DNA from: UBA2144 sp043819035
GTDB lineage: Bacteria > Patescibacteriota > Gracilibacteria > Peribacterales > Peribacteraceae
Direction: 5' to 3'
DNA length: 18,664 nt
NCBI GenBank assembly: GCA_043819035.1
Contig: JBDRFD010000087.1
Coordinates: 1 to 18,664, forward strand
In this document: positions 7,344-14,250 of the stretch, piece by piece
Numbering within the stretch: the stretch's first letter is position 1
Layout: each line of letters begins with the position of its first letter
Notes under the pieces: model-generated
Database searches by the model: none
Seen by the model: the letters and a program-made list of their open reading frames with translations, nothing else
What the model was told of the DNA's origin: nothing
Made by a program: the position numbers and the translations under genes

Positions 7344-8312
7344 ATGCATATTCACAAAGTCCTCTTCTTCGGCTACTACTCGCAAGAGTCACCTCGCACG
7401 TACACTGTGCGTAAAGAATATGAAAAGCAAGGACGGAAGATTCTGGAGTGTCATACCCAAAAAAAAGGCTTCTTTCCTAAATACTTTGACCTGAGGAAAC
7501 AATTCAAACTGCATAAAAAAGAAATTGATGAAGTCGTGGTCCTCTTCCCCGGTCATCACTTAATCCCACTCGCATGGTGGCTCACCAGATTCCCACGAAA
7601 GAAGCTCACTTTTGACGTTTTCATTTCTGTGTACGACACACTTGTTACTGATCGCAAAAAAGTCTCACCTTTAAACCCTCTCGCATGGTTCTACTACATC
7701 GTTGACTTCTTCAGCTGCCATCTTTCGGATGAAGTCCTCATCGATACCATTACCCACCGCGAGTTTTTCATAAAGAAGTTCAAACTAAATCCCAAAAAGA
7801 TGAAAGTGGTCTATCTCCGCGCACGTGAAGATCTATTCTTCCATAATCCCCAGCCCCTAACCCCTAACAACCCAGCTGAAGTCTTCTTTTATGGCTCATA
7901 CATTCCCCTGCAAGGAATCGATGTGATACTTAAGGCTGCAAAAATTATCCAGGACTCTGGCTCCCCCATCCAATTCACCCTCCTTGGTGGAGGACAGACA
8001 AAACAAGAAATGCTCAAACTCGCCGAGGAATTGAATTTAGAAAATGTTACCTTCAAAGATTTCACCCCCATCGAAGAGTTGCCTGCACATATCAATGCAT
8101 CTGGCCTCTGCCTGGGCATTTTTGGAACGTCACCAAAAGCACAACGCGTGATTCCGCATAAAGTGCTCGACTACAGAGCATGTGGAAAAAAAGTCATCAC
8201 CGAGAGGAGCCCCGCTATCTTGGAACGATATGGAAATGATCACGATGTGATTCTGTGTGAAGCAGGGGATGCTCAGGATTTAGCTGAGAAGATTCTCCAC
8301 TGCGTAGGTTAA
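7344..8312 (+). CDS. Glycosyltransferase (GT4-like)
   Basis: A 322-residue protein. The open frame extends upstream to 7113, but that stretch overlaps the divergent gene and is not protein-like. ATG 7344 gives a proper opening, MHIHKVLFFGYYSQESPRTYTV. The C-terminal donor domain shows AEVFFYGSYIPLQGIDVILKAA, FTLLGGGQTKQEMLKLA, VTFKDFTPIEELP and VIPHKVLDYRACGKKVI, a GT-B fold. The acidic site of the usual E-x7-E is modified in FGTSPKAQRVIPHKVLDY. A tandem-heptamer patch encodes NPQPLTPNNP at about residues 169-178, just before the donor domain, at a likely interdomain linker. The 3' end overlaps the convergent exostosin-like gene by 33 bp. Donor and acceptor are unknown. Confidence 0.85.
   Translation: MHIHKVLFFGYYSQESPRTYTVRKEYEKQGRKILECHTQKKGFFPKYFDLRKQFKLHKKEIDEVVVLFPGHHLIPLAWWLTRFPRKKLTFDVFISVYDTLVTDRKKVSPLNPLAWFYYIVDFFSCHLSDEVLIDTITHREFFIKKFKLNPKKMKVVYLRAREDLFFHNPQPLTPNNPAEVFFYGSYIPLQGIDVILKAAKIIQDSGSPIQFTLLGGGQTKQEMLKLAEELNLENVTFKDFTPIEELPAHINASGLCLGIFGTSPKAQRVIPHKVLDYRACGKKVITERSPAILERYGNDHDVILCEAGDAQDLAEKILHCVG
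7846..7873 (+). repeat. CCCCTAA heptamer repeat inside the glycosyltransferase
   Basis: ATCCCCAG is followed by two exact CCCCTAA units (7854-7867) and a degenerate CAACCC. It reads in frame as NPQPLTPNNP, a proline/asparagine linker between the two GT-B domains. There is no inverted partner here, unlike the other elements. Confidence 0.6.
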
Positions 8313-9320
8313 AAAGCTCTTCACATTGAGTTTCGTCGCAAACGCTTCCCGTGCTTTCTTCTGCATGGTTACAAACGCTTCTTCATCGAGTGCGTCGTAG
8401 AACTCACATATTTTCCGATCCAGTTTGCGTAAATCTTTGTAGTCAACAATACACACAAACTCGTTATAGTTGATTATATCTGAGAGAGGCAACACACAGT
8501 CTGTGTTCAAAAGAATCGGAACGCGCCCCAGGCTCAGTGCTTCATAGAAACGATATGAATAATTTCCATCACCCTTAATCGCAATAGGAAAATCTGACCC
8601 GATCATATTTTCTATGTACTCGCGACGTCCTTCATCCGGATCAATCTTGATTGTATGGGGACTTCCGGAGTAACTGCCACGCAGAATGAAGTTTGTAGCA
8701 ACTCGCGAGCTGCTTTCACACAACCTAAACGCCTTCATACGGAATGTGAGTCCCTTCTTGTGTGCAGTTAGATGGAATTTGAAAGTTGCTAACCTCTTCA
8801 AATCTATCAACAGATTTTTTGCAATTGTCGCATAGCGATTTTTCGCATTCTTGTACTTCGCCCATCCGCAAAACCCAACCACAGGAACCTCCGCTTTATG
8901 TCGCGGCTGAAACGAGCGGCCATTGAGCAGGTCCGGTGTATAGGGTGGCATCATGATTTCATTGTCGCGCTTCTGGTAACCATACTGAGAGGTGCGAAAG
9001 ACAATAGAATTGGGAATGGGAACCTCGCTATCGCTGTCCCCATGCCAAAAAACGACTGCACGTTTTCCATGATCTTCACAGAGGTCTGTAATGCGCTGCA
9101 AGTATGCGCCCCTTTCCTGAACGAGAGGAAAGTTGTGTGGAATGAGGATGTAGTCAGCCCTGGAAGGATCCTCGACTATTTCCACCAGAGGTTCTGTGAG
9201 GCCATCGAACGCCTCATTAAGAAAATCCATCCGCCCTTCGCCCTGAGGACGCCCAAGATTTGGGTACAGCAGAGGAATATGAGGGATGCCGGGGAGTTGT
9301 TGGATGTAGACGCTAAGCAT
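8280..9320 (-). CDS. Exostosin-like (GT47-type) glycosyltransferase
   Basis: A 346-residue protein. The exostosin signature is clear: FPIAIKGDGNYSYRFYEAL followed by SLGRVPILLNTDCVLPLSDIINYNEFVCIVD, with ADYILIPHNFPL upstream. Known members transfer glucuronic acid, xylose, galactose or related sugars with inverting chemistry; bacterial members occur in surface polysaccharide loci. It starts at ATG 9318-9320 (MLSVYIQQLPGIPHIP). The 3' end overlaps the plus-strand glycosyltransferase by 33 bp. Upstream lies a large inverted repeat (9331-9427) shared with the divergent methyltransferase. I see no signal peptide or membrane segment. Confidence 0.82.
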   Translation of the reverse strand: MLSVYIQQLPGIPHIPLLYPNLGRPQGEGRMDFLNEAFDGLTEPLVEIVEDPSRADYILIPHNFPLVQERGAYLQRITDLCEDHGKRAVVFWHGDSDSEVPIPNSIVFRTSQYGYQKRDNEIMMPPYTPDLLNGRSFQPRHKAEVPVVGFCGWAKYKNAKNRYATIAKNLLIDLKRLATFKFHLTAHKKGLTFRMKAFRLCESSSRVATNFILRGSYSGSPHTIKIDPDEGRREYIENMIGSDFPIAIKGDGNYSYRFYEALSLGRVPILLNTDCVLPLSDIINYNEFVCIVDYKDLRKLDRKICEFYDALDEEAFVTMQKKAREAFATKLNVKSFLTYAVENLLS

Positions 9321-9330
9321 TATCGTAATA

Positions 9331-9427
9331 AGGAACCGAAGAATCCGAGGAAACCAAAGAATCCGAAGATATAATAGTAGAAATACTCTTTGGTTTCCTG
9401 GGTTTCTTTGGTTTCCTGGGTTTCTTT
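9331..9427. repeat. Inverted tandem-word repeat between divergent genes
   Basis: The left arm (9331-9368) carries about two copies of AGGAAACCAAAGAATCCG-like text. The right arm (9388-9427) carries two copies of CTTTGGTTTCCTGGGTTT. The arms pair well, with regular mismatches (T/A and G/C) that repeat with the unit. The loop holds a perfect TATAAT at 9370-9375 on the plus strand. An upstream open frame through the right arm (MVSWVSLVSWVSLAF) is just the repeat translated and is not part of the methyltransferase. Confidence 0.85.
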
Positions 9428-9442
9428 AGCTTTCCATCCTGT

Positions 9443-9448
9443 TAGAAT
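9443..9448 (+). promoter_or_regulatory. -10-like TAGAAT before the methyltransferase
   Basis: TAGAAT ends 7 nt before ATG 9456, fitting a leaderless start there. It overlaps the alternative ATG 9447, which argues against that start. A perfect TATAAT at 9370-9375 would be an alternative promoter with a leader of about 70 nt. Confidence 0.4.
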
Positions 9449-9455
9449 GCCCCCA

Positions 9456-10211
9456 ATGCCAACACTCATAAAGAATGTTGCCCGCAGGCTCAAGAGATTA
9501 GTCCGCTCTGACGTAACAAAACATCGCGGTGTTACGATCCCTGCTAAGCATCTGAGATATGGCGGAAGTCACTTTATTGATAATGAAGATTTTCTTCACT
9601 CAGGAGAACGGGAAGCAATGAGGTTACAGGGCGAATTTGGCTTAAGGAAAGGGAGCGCCCTCTTGGAAATTGGTTGCGGACCAGGACGTTTATCCATCGG
9701 CATACTAAATACCATTGGAGAACTACGAGCATACAGAGGAGTGGATGTAAGCAAGGTGGCAATCGACTGGTGCAAGAAGCATATCGAACAGAAGTATCCC
9801 ACGTTCCAGTTCTTCCACGCAGACTTCAAGAATGACCGTTACAATCCGGAGGGAACTAAGGCTATTGTGCTCCCCTTCCCGGACCAAGCCTTCGATATCA
9901 TCTACCTCTACTCTGTCTTCTCCCACATGAAGACTCCCGACATCCGCGCATATCTTAATGAGTTCAAACGTCTCCTCAAACCAACCGGAAGCATCTTCCT
10001 CACTGCATTCATCGAAGAGAATGTCCCAGAGATGGAAGAGAATCCCGCTGACTACAAGCAGGATTGGAAAGGGGCACTTCATTGCGTACGATACGACAAA
10101 GCACACTTCGAAAAACTTGTAGGGGAATTTGGGTTTGCGATTGAGAAGTACAAACAAGGAGTAGAGACGGATGGGCAAAGTTCTTTGATCCTCATGAAAT
10201 CCAGCTCATAA
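9456..10211 (+). CDS. Class I SAM-dependent methyltransferase
   Basis: A 251-residue protein. Motif I is ALLEIGCGPGRLSIGIL (about residues 66-82). GVDVSKVAIDWCKKHI is motif II, FDIIYLYSVFSHM is the motif IV region, and FKRLLKPTGSIFLTAF is post-motif IV. The layout matches Methyltransf_25/11-type small-molecule methyltransferases rather than nucleic-acid enzymes. The basic N-terminus (IKNVARRLKRLVRSDVTKHR) may help membrane contact. I chose ATG 9456 because TAGAAT lies 7 nt upstream; ATG 9447 is possible and adds three residues. The frame is open back to 9390, but that part only reads the repeat. It differs from the methyltransferase at 5404, so two distinct methylations may occur in this locus. 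Confidence 0.87.
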   Translation: MPTLIKNVARRLKRLVRSDVTKHRGVTIPAKHLRYGGSHFIDNEDFLHSGEREAMRLQGEFGLRKGSALLEIGCGPGRLSIGILNTIGELRAYRGVDVSKVAIDWCKKHIEQKYPTFQFFHADFKNDRYNPEGTKAIVLPFPDQAFDIIYLYSVFSHMKTPDIRAYLNEFKRLLKPTGSIFLTAFIEENVPEMEENPADYKQDWKGALHCVRYDKAHFEKLVGEFGFAIEKYKQGVETDGQSSLILMKSSS

Positions 10212-10246
10212 GATTTCGTACATACATTCATACACAGAGTGGTTTG

Positions 10247-10306
10247 TTCGCTTTTTCGCTTTTCCTTTAGAATTTAGAGCGAACTAGCGAACCAGCGCTA
10301 AGCGAA
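10247..10306. repeat. TTCGCT / AGCGAA inverted word array
   Basis: TTCGCT occurs at 10247-10252 and 10255-10260. Its reverse complement AGCGAA occurs at 10278-10283, 10286-10291 and 10301-10306. The array fills the spacer between two plus-strand genes and can fold into alternative hairpins. It ends just before the TACAAT of the next gene. Confidence 0.75.
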
Positions 10307-10311
10307 TAGGC

Positions 10312-10317
10312 TACAAT
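10312..10317 (+). promoter_or_regulatory. -10-like TACAAT before the gene at 10324
   Basis: TACAAT ends 6 nt before ATG 10324, and no Shine-Dalgarno motif lies between. The -35 position falls in the word array and has no clear consensus. Confidence 0.4.
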
Positions 10318-10323
10318 AACCTC

Positions 10324-11349
10324 ATGGAGTACAAATATGTCCGCCTCGTCCCCTTTGCCTTCAAGCGCTTCGGCGTCTTGAGAGCACTACGCACAGGTTT
10401 TCCAACACTTGCCTATTACCTGAAGAGAAAGCCACTTCCTCCGTCTAACAAACCTGCGCTCTTCACTATGAACATCCTCCCACCGATGATGACGGTGTGG
10501 TATCACCTGGCGACCAAGTACTTGGGTGACCGTGTAGATATCACCATCTTCGATTCCTCCGGAGCTCTGGACCCAAAAGAATTCCCCAAAGCACGCATTC
10601 ACAAGTTTATGAACTTCTATGCAGCCACCAAGTCCGAAGAGTTCCTCCGACATATTGCAAAGAACAGAAAAATCGGGTGGATCTGCGATGATGATATGTT
10701 TCTGCTCGATAGTGGAGCGGTGGATATCGTTGAACGCGAACTTGCTGATTCCAATACTGCCACGGTGAGCTTCCGCCCGCGCGTGTGGTGGGAGTTTGAT
10801 ATTGATGGAAAGCGTATCCAGCCAAGCTCCAGTTACTGCATCGCGTTTAACCGTGAACTCGTGTTTGAAAAAGAGAATCTGCACTTATGTCCAGCTGATG
10901 GCAACACGCATCCAGGAAAAATTAAGCAACCTTCTCGTTATGATACGTTTGATAAAGCGAATGAAGAACTACTCAAGAAAGGATATCGCTGCTACATCGT
11001 TCCGGAAGGAGAACGCGAGAAGTACTACGCCGGATTCTCAGGTTTAAGTGGTCCTGTGATGCTTCTGTGGTACTTCAAGAAGAAGGAGCAGACCTTCGAC
11101 TACTTCCTCTCCCCCCCAAAGAAGCAGTGGAGCGGAAGTATGCTCTTTGGAATCCTAAGTGGAATGCTCTCGATCTACACCATTCAAGAGCTCTATACAA
11201 AGCTCAAAGGAAAACCCTATCCGTTACCTGCTCTCCCAAGCCGAGATGAACTCATGAGGATTTATGAGGACCATAAACAATATCTCCGGGAGGATCAGAG
11301 TTTGGAACAGGTGGAAGAAACGAGTAGGAGACTCAGAGAGGCGCTTTAG
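10324..11349 (+). CDS. Hypothetical protein, possible GT-A-type glycosyltransferase (341 aa)
   Basis: I do not recognise a named family. KIGWICDDDMFLLDSG (about residues 117-132) has a hydrophobic strand running into an acidic triplet, like the DxD metal/nucleotide-sugar site of GT-A glycosyltransferases. A preceding opening, PALFTMNILPPMMTVWYHLA, and the segment DRVDITIFDSSG fit a Rossmann-like start. Later, SYCIAFNRELVF and YRCYIVPEGEREKYYAGFSG resemble acceptor-side segments of such enzymes. A hydrophobic patch at about residues 270-288 (GSMLFGILSGMLSIYTI) may be amphipathic or a membrane contact. The C-terminus is charged and helical. Placement among glycosyltransferases supports a transferase role (inference). 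The start ATG 10324 has TACAAT 6 nt upstream. The gene converges with a GT4 gene across the 594 bp repeat block. Confidence 0.5.
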   Translation: MEYKYVRLVPFAFKRFGVLRALRTGFPTLAYYLKRKPLPPSNKPALFTMNILPPMMTVWYHLATKYLGDRVDITIFDSSGALDPKEFPKARIHKFMNFYAATKSEEFLRHIAKNRKIGWICDDDMFLLDSGAVDIVERELADSNTATVSFRPRVWWEFDIDGKRIQPSSSYCIAFNRELVFEKENLHLCPADGNTHPGKIKQPSRYDTFDKANEELLKKGYRCYIVPEGEREKYYAGFSGLSGPVMLLWYFKKKEQTFDYFLSPPKKQWSGSMLFGILSGMLSIYTIQELYTKLKGKPYPLPALPSRDELMRIYEDHKQYLREDQSLEQVEETSRRLREAL

Positions 11350-11375
11350 AAGGGGGACATCCCTTATACAATTTA

Positions 11376-11736
11376 AGTATTTGCGCAAATACTTTCATAC
11401 TATTCATACATACCTTTTATGCCTTTCGTGCGAAAGGTCTACTGGTAAACAAATTAAACATATATTTGAACAAATGTTTAAATATTAAAAACAACCAATG
11501 TTTACCCCATCTCACCCACCAACCTCTCCACCAGCTTTTCCTGGAGAAGAACCTTTGATACCTTTCGTGCGAATGGTCTATTGGTAACACATCCAAACTA
11601 TTCGCCTATTCGTGCGAATAGTACATAAACAAAACACACATGACTGTTGATACAAATCATCATTCCAACATTCGTGCGAATGTTCCTAATGAGCAAAATT
11701 ACCATACAAAACACTGTTACGTCATTCGTGCAAATG
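11376..11736. repeat. Family of small palindromes with TTCGTGCGAA-like core
   Basis: Five palindromes share the core TTCG-TG-CGAA or a one-base variant. They lie at 11422-11437 (CCTTTCG/CGAAAGG), 11560-11577 (one mismatch), 11606-11621 (CTATTCG/CGAATAG), 11667-11684 (AACATTCG/CGAATGTT) and 11723-11736 (one mismatch). The arms outside the core differ between copies but still pair within each copy. A related perfect 18 bp palindrome, AGTATTTGCGCAAATACT, lies at 11376-11393. The first two copies are followed by similar text (GGTCTAYTGGTAA), so they are duplicates. Confidence 0.85.
11502..11555 (-). pseudogene. Remnant of a glycosyltransferase 3' end (copy C)
   Basis: Read on the minus strand it ends EKLVERLVGEMG-stop, against RKLVERLVKEME-stop in the intact gene ending at 11944. 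Seventeen bases (11517-11533) are identical to 11959-11975, and the spacing to the stop codon is the same. A 36 bp repeat follows in the same relative place as after the intact gene. Upstream the reading frame soon runs into a palindrome and a stop. Confidence 0.7.
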
Positions 11737-11763
11737 TTCCACCTATTTTATTGTCCAAAAAAC

Positions 11764-11811
11764 CTATTTCATCTCCACCACCAACCTCTCCAAAGGCTTT
11801 ATCCGAAAGGA
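11764..11811 (-). pseudogene. Remnant of a glycosyltransferase 3' end (copy B)
   Basis: Read on the minus strand it ends FRIKPLERLVVEMK-stop, another version of the RKLVERLVKEME-stop end of the intact gene. Fourteen bases (11779-11792) match, and the distance to the stop is conserved. The frame is closed just upstream. No 36 bp repeat follows it, unlike copy C and the intact gene. Confidence 0.65.
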
Positions 11812-11943
11812 TTATATGTTGATAATTATATATATTTGAACAAATGTTTAAATGTTAAACATGCGAATTTTAATTTGAGATGATGTTTTGTTGATAAACA
11901 TATATTTGAACAAATGTTTAAATATCAAAAATAACATCAAATA

Positions 11944-12951
11944 TTATTCCATCTCCTTCACCAACCTCTCCACCAATTTTCTCAAGCTGTGTTTTTCAAC
12001 CACCCGTCTTCGCAAATCTTCAGCAAGTCTCGATCGTTCATCATTACTCATCCTCAAAACTTCCTTCGCCTTTTCCCCCATCGTCTCCTCGCTACACATC
12101 AAATTCTCCGGCAACACATATGCCGTTGCTTTTGAACAGGACACAACCGAACAACCACATGCCATTGCTTCCAATACTGCTTTGTCCAAACCTCCACCGC
12201 ACGCGTGCAAAGTAAGCTCAGCTCGTTGAAGACGCGAACGAATCTCTTCATGAGGTACGGATTGAATAGTAATGCGATCACTTACATTAAGTTTGACCAT
12301 GAGTGCTGTTAGTTCTTCAAGGACATTGGCATCTTGTTTTGTAATAGGACCTCCAGCGATAAAGAGCTTGCAAGAGTCAGGAAGCTGAGCAAATGCTTTG
12401 ATAATGACATCCAAGTGTTTTGTCCGCGTTGTTCTACCAATCGTTACAATTAATCCCTTCTCGCGCTCTTGAGTTTGTGCAAAATATTCTGTATCAATCC
12501 CATGCCCAGTGATCACACTCTTCTTTGATTTTTTGGGAAGTCCATACTCCGTTGCAGAGAACACTTTCCGAACGAACAGGAGCGACAGTGGAAGCGCCCA
12601 CCCACCACCACGTGCTTCGTACCAAAGGTACACACGTTTTCGCAGAAGGAACCACGTCTTCCAACCAAGCACCACCCAAATGGGCGTCATGTGCACAAAG
12701 ACCGTATCATATTGTTTTCTAAGCTTCCATTGCAGAAGCCCAAACCGAATCATCTGCCTCAAGCGCGAATGCCCCTTCTCTTTACCCAATGAATGAACCT
12801 CGACGTTGTCTGGAAGGTTATGTTCACCAACCAACTGCCCAATCACCGTAACCTGTTCGCAGTGTTTGGAGAATTCAGCTAGCCAGCGATGAAAGAAGCC
12901 GAGGATCGGATCTGCAGAGTCAACCTTCTGGGTTACTATTAAGAGATTCAT
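11944..12951 (-). CDS. Glycosyltransferase family 4 protein
   Basis: A 335-residue GT-B enzyme. The N-terminal domain starts MNLLIVTQKVDSADPILGFFHRW and includes EQVTVIGQ. The donor domain has GLIVTIGRTTRTKHLDVIIKAF, CKLFIAGGP, ITIQSVPHEEI and GGGLDKAVLEAMACGCSVVS. In the last motif the usual E-x7-E is altered: the residue 8 before the catalytic-region Glu is Gly rather than Glu. ATG 12951 has TATATT 8 nt upstream and no Shine-Dalgarno. The C-terminal tail RKLVERLVKEME recurs twice as remnants in the downstream spacer, so this gene or its relatives have been duplicated and eroded here. Donor and acceptor are unknown. Confidence 0.9.
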   Translation of the reverse strand: MNLLIVTQKVDSADPILGFFHRWLAEFSKHCEQVTVIGQLVGEHNLPDNVEVHSLGKEKGHSRLRQMIRFGLLQWKLRKQYDTVFVHMTPIWVVLGWKTWFLLRKRVYLWYEARGGGWALPLSLLFVRKVFSATEYGLPKKSKKSVITGHGIDTEYFAQTQEREKGLIVTIGRTTRTKHLDVIIKAFAQLPDSCKLFIAGGPITKQDANVLEELTALMVKLNVSDRITIQSVPHEEIRSRLQRAELTLHACGGGLDKAVLEAMACGCSVVSCSKATAYVLPENLMCSEETMGEKAKEVLRMSNDERSRLAEDLRRRVVEKHSLRKLVERLVKEME

Positions 12952-12959
12952 TGGTGCTT

Positions 12960-12965
12960 AATATA
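12960..12965 (-). promoter_or_regulatory. -10-like TATATT before the GT4 gene at 12951
   Basis: On the minus strand TATATT is followed by 8 nt (AAGCACCA) and then ATG. The spacing and the final CCA match the promoter at 14217-14222 (ACACTCCA). Confidence 0.45.
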
Positions 12966-12976
12966 AAGCAAAATGG

Positions 12977-13056
12977 GAGAAAAAAGGGCAAAAAGGGCAA
13001 AAAGAGAAAGCCCCGTTTCTCAAGAATAATATGTTCCCTTTTTGCCCTTTTTTCTC
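12977..13056. terminator. 21 bp perfect inverted repeat with A/T tracts between two GT genes
   Basis: GAGAAAAAAGGGCAAAAAGG plus one G (12977-12997) is exactly complementary to 13036-13056, with a 38 bp loop. Extra AAAAAGGGC-like words extend both arms to about 13078, into the last codons (EKKKG) of the glycosyltransferase ending at 13060. On the minus strand it follows that gene and ends in runs of T, so it may stop transcription. It belongs to the word-repeat class. Confidence 0.75.
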
Positions 13057-13059
13057 TTT

Positions 13060-14208
13060 TTACCCTTTTTTCTTTTCAGTTGCGAGTGATTTCAGAAAAT
13101 CCGCATATTCTTTAATAAGCTTCCTCCTCTCAAAAGTATCCAGGATTTTGGGCGCCTCCTTGGCCATTCGCTCACGCATTGCACTATCACTCAAGAGCAT
13201 ACGAATCTTCTTCGCCAGATCTTCCGGTTCTCCAGTTGTAATCACGCCGTTGACTCCATCCTTGATGATTTCAGGGACAACCCCCACGGGAGTCGCAACC
13301 ACTGGCATGCCAATTGCCATTGCTTCCAAGACGCTTCGCGGACCGCCTTCGCTTCTGGAACACATCACAAAGATACTGGCACTGGCAACAGCCCCGAGCA
13401 CAGCTTCCAGATCCGGCATCCATCCAAGGAATACCACACGATTCTGCATCCCCAAAGAACGAACGAGGTCTTCACATTTGGTACGCAACGGGCCATCTCC
13501 AATTATAACAAGACGAACTCCGTGCAGCGAATGAACAACCTCAATCAATTTTCGTAATCCCTTGTTTGTAACTATTCGACCGCAAAATGCAACATCATAA
13601 ATAATGGGGGGTCGCTCAATGGATGTGAGTAATTTTTTATCTAGATAGAAGGATGGGACAACCGAAATCTTCTTTTCGGGAACCCCCCACTTCATCAGCT
13701 GTCGTCCAACTTTCTCATTCACAACACGCACTGCATTTGCAGAACGCGCATCACGTGAAAGATATAACCGGGAAAGTAGCCATCCGATCCATTCCATTAA
13801 CGAAGAGGCACGAGGCATCCCGACAATATGATGGATCTCGAGTGCGTAGGGGATGCGAATTTTTGCCGCAAGTCGTGCGGCTCCCATCCCGTTATAGAAA
13901 GGGGGATACTCATGAACCGTTGCAACATCATGACCGAACGTGGATACCAGCTCACGCCCCTTGCGGATAATCCATCGTGGCTGAAAACACAAACTCCATG
14001 GACATGGGTGAAAATAGACCGATCCTCCCACAAGCGCAGATTCTCCACCATGTGTCATGGCATCACCATTTCTCGATGCTTTGGGAATGCGCGGGCAGAT
14101 GACATCAATCCGATCGAAGTGTTTCCTGAGTTCTTGAAGCGTATACCAAAACGCCCCCTGCTTGCGCTGGAGGATGGACCTATCACCTGAAATCATGAGA
14201 AGTTTCAT
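13060..14208 (-). CDS. Glycosyltransferase family 4 protein
   Basis: A 382-residue GT-B enzyme. ATG 14208 gives the natural opening MKLLMISGDRSILQRKQGAF; the frame is open back to 14271, but that stretch contains the promoter and an inverted repeat. The N-terminal domain has DVATVHEYPPFYNGMGAARL and IPYALEIHHIVG. The donor domain has VAFCGRIVTNKGLRKLIEVV, VRLVIIGDGPLRTKCEDL, VVFLGWMPDLEAVL and the full E-x7-E motif in SEGGPRSVLEAMAIG, then MPVVATPVGVVPEII. It should be an active retaining transferase. The last codons (EKKKG) are made of the downstream word repeat. It has the clearest promoter in the window. Confidence 0.93.
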   Translation of the reverse strand: MKLLMISGDRSILQRKQGAFWYTLQELRKHFDRIDVICPRIPKASRNGDAMTHGGESALVGGSVYFHPCPWSLCFQPRWIIRKGRELVSTFGHDVATVHEYPPFYNGMGAARLAAKIRIPYALEIHHIVGMPRASSLMEWIGWLLSRLYLSRDARSANAVRVVNEKVGRQLMKWGVPEKKISVVPSFYLDKKLLTSIERPPIIYDVAFCGRIVTNKGLRKLIEVVHSLHGVRLVIIGDGPLRTKCEDLVRSLGMQNRVVFLGWMPDLEAVLGAVASASIFVMCSRSEGGPRSVLEAMAIGMPVVATPVGVVPEIIKDGVNGVITTGEPEDLAKKIRMLLSDSAMRERMAKEAPKILDTFERRKLIKEYADFLKSLATEKKKG

Positions 14209-14216
14209 TGGAGTGT

Positions 14217-14245
14217 AGAATAACTGGAACTGAGGTAAGAACCAA
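14217..14245 (-). promoter_or_regulatory. Promoter with -35, 17 bp spacer and -10, leaderless
   Basis: On the minus strand TTGGTT (14245-14240), a 17 bp spacer, TATTCT (14222-14217) and 8 nt precede the ATG at 14208. With a start site 7-9 nt after the -10, transcription would begin at or next to the ATG. No Shine-Dalgarno motif is present. Confidence 0.6.
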
Positions 14246-14250
14246 GACAC

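Larger units (their letters stand above)
11455..11930. repeat. 36 bp direct repeat (two full copies and one partial)
   Basis: Copies at 11455-11490 and 11895-11930 are identical except for one base and contain TATATTTGAACAAATGTTTA. A shorter copy lies at 11831-11860. The core TTTGAACAAATGTTTAAA is nearly palindromic and could form a small hairpin. On the minus strand the two full copies start about 11-13 bp after a glycosyltransferase-like 3' end, so they travel with that end. Confidence 0.85.
11350..11943. other. 594 bp non-coding, repeat-rich spacer between convergent genes
   Basis: No open frame here looks like a gene. The block is AT-rich and contains TTCGTGCGAA-type palindromes, three copies of an ATATATTTGAACAAATGTTT motif and two remnants of the 3' end of the neighbouring glycosyltransferase. 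These parts are listed separately. Both flanking genes point into it, so it must also hold their transcript ends. Confidence 0.8.

Noticed and set aside
9390..9446. Upstream extension of the methyltransferase reading MVSWVSLVSWVSLAF
   Set aside because: It is the translation of the right arm of the inverted repeat. ATG 9456 has a -10-like hexamer at a fitting distance, and the protein similarity starts after it.
11376..11930. CRISPR array
   Set aside because: Palindromes and direct repeats are irregularly spaced, of several kinds and with no constant spacer length, and no cas gene is nearby.
11640..12229. Small open frames in the repeat block and over the glycosyltransferase 3' end
   Set aside because: They are short, rich in residues from AT-rich repeats, and overlap each other or a well-supported gene on the other strand.
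13031..13534. Plus-strand open frame of 167 codons
   Set aside because: It is a shadow of the glycosyltransferase at 13060-14208, which has complete GT4 motifs, and its start lies in a T-rich repeat.
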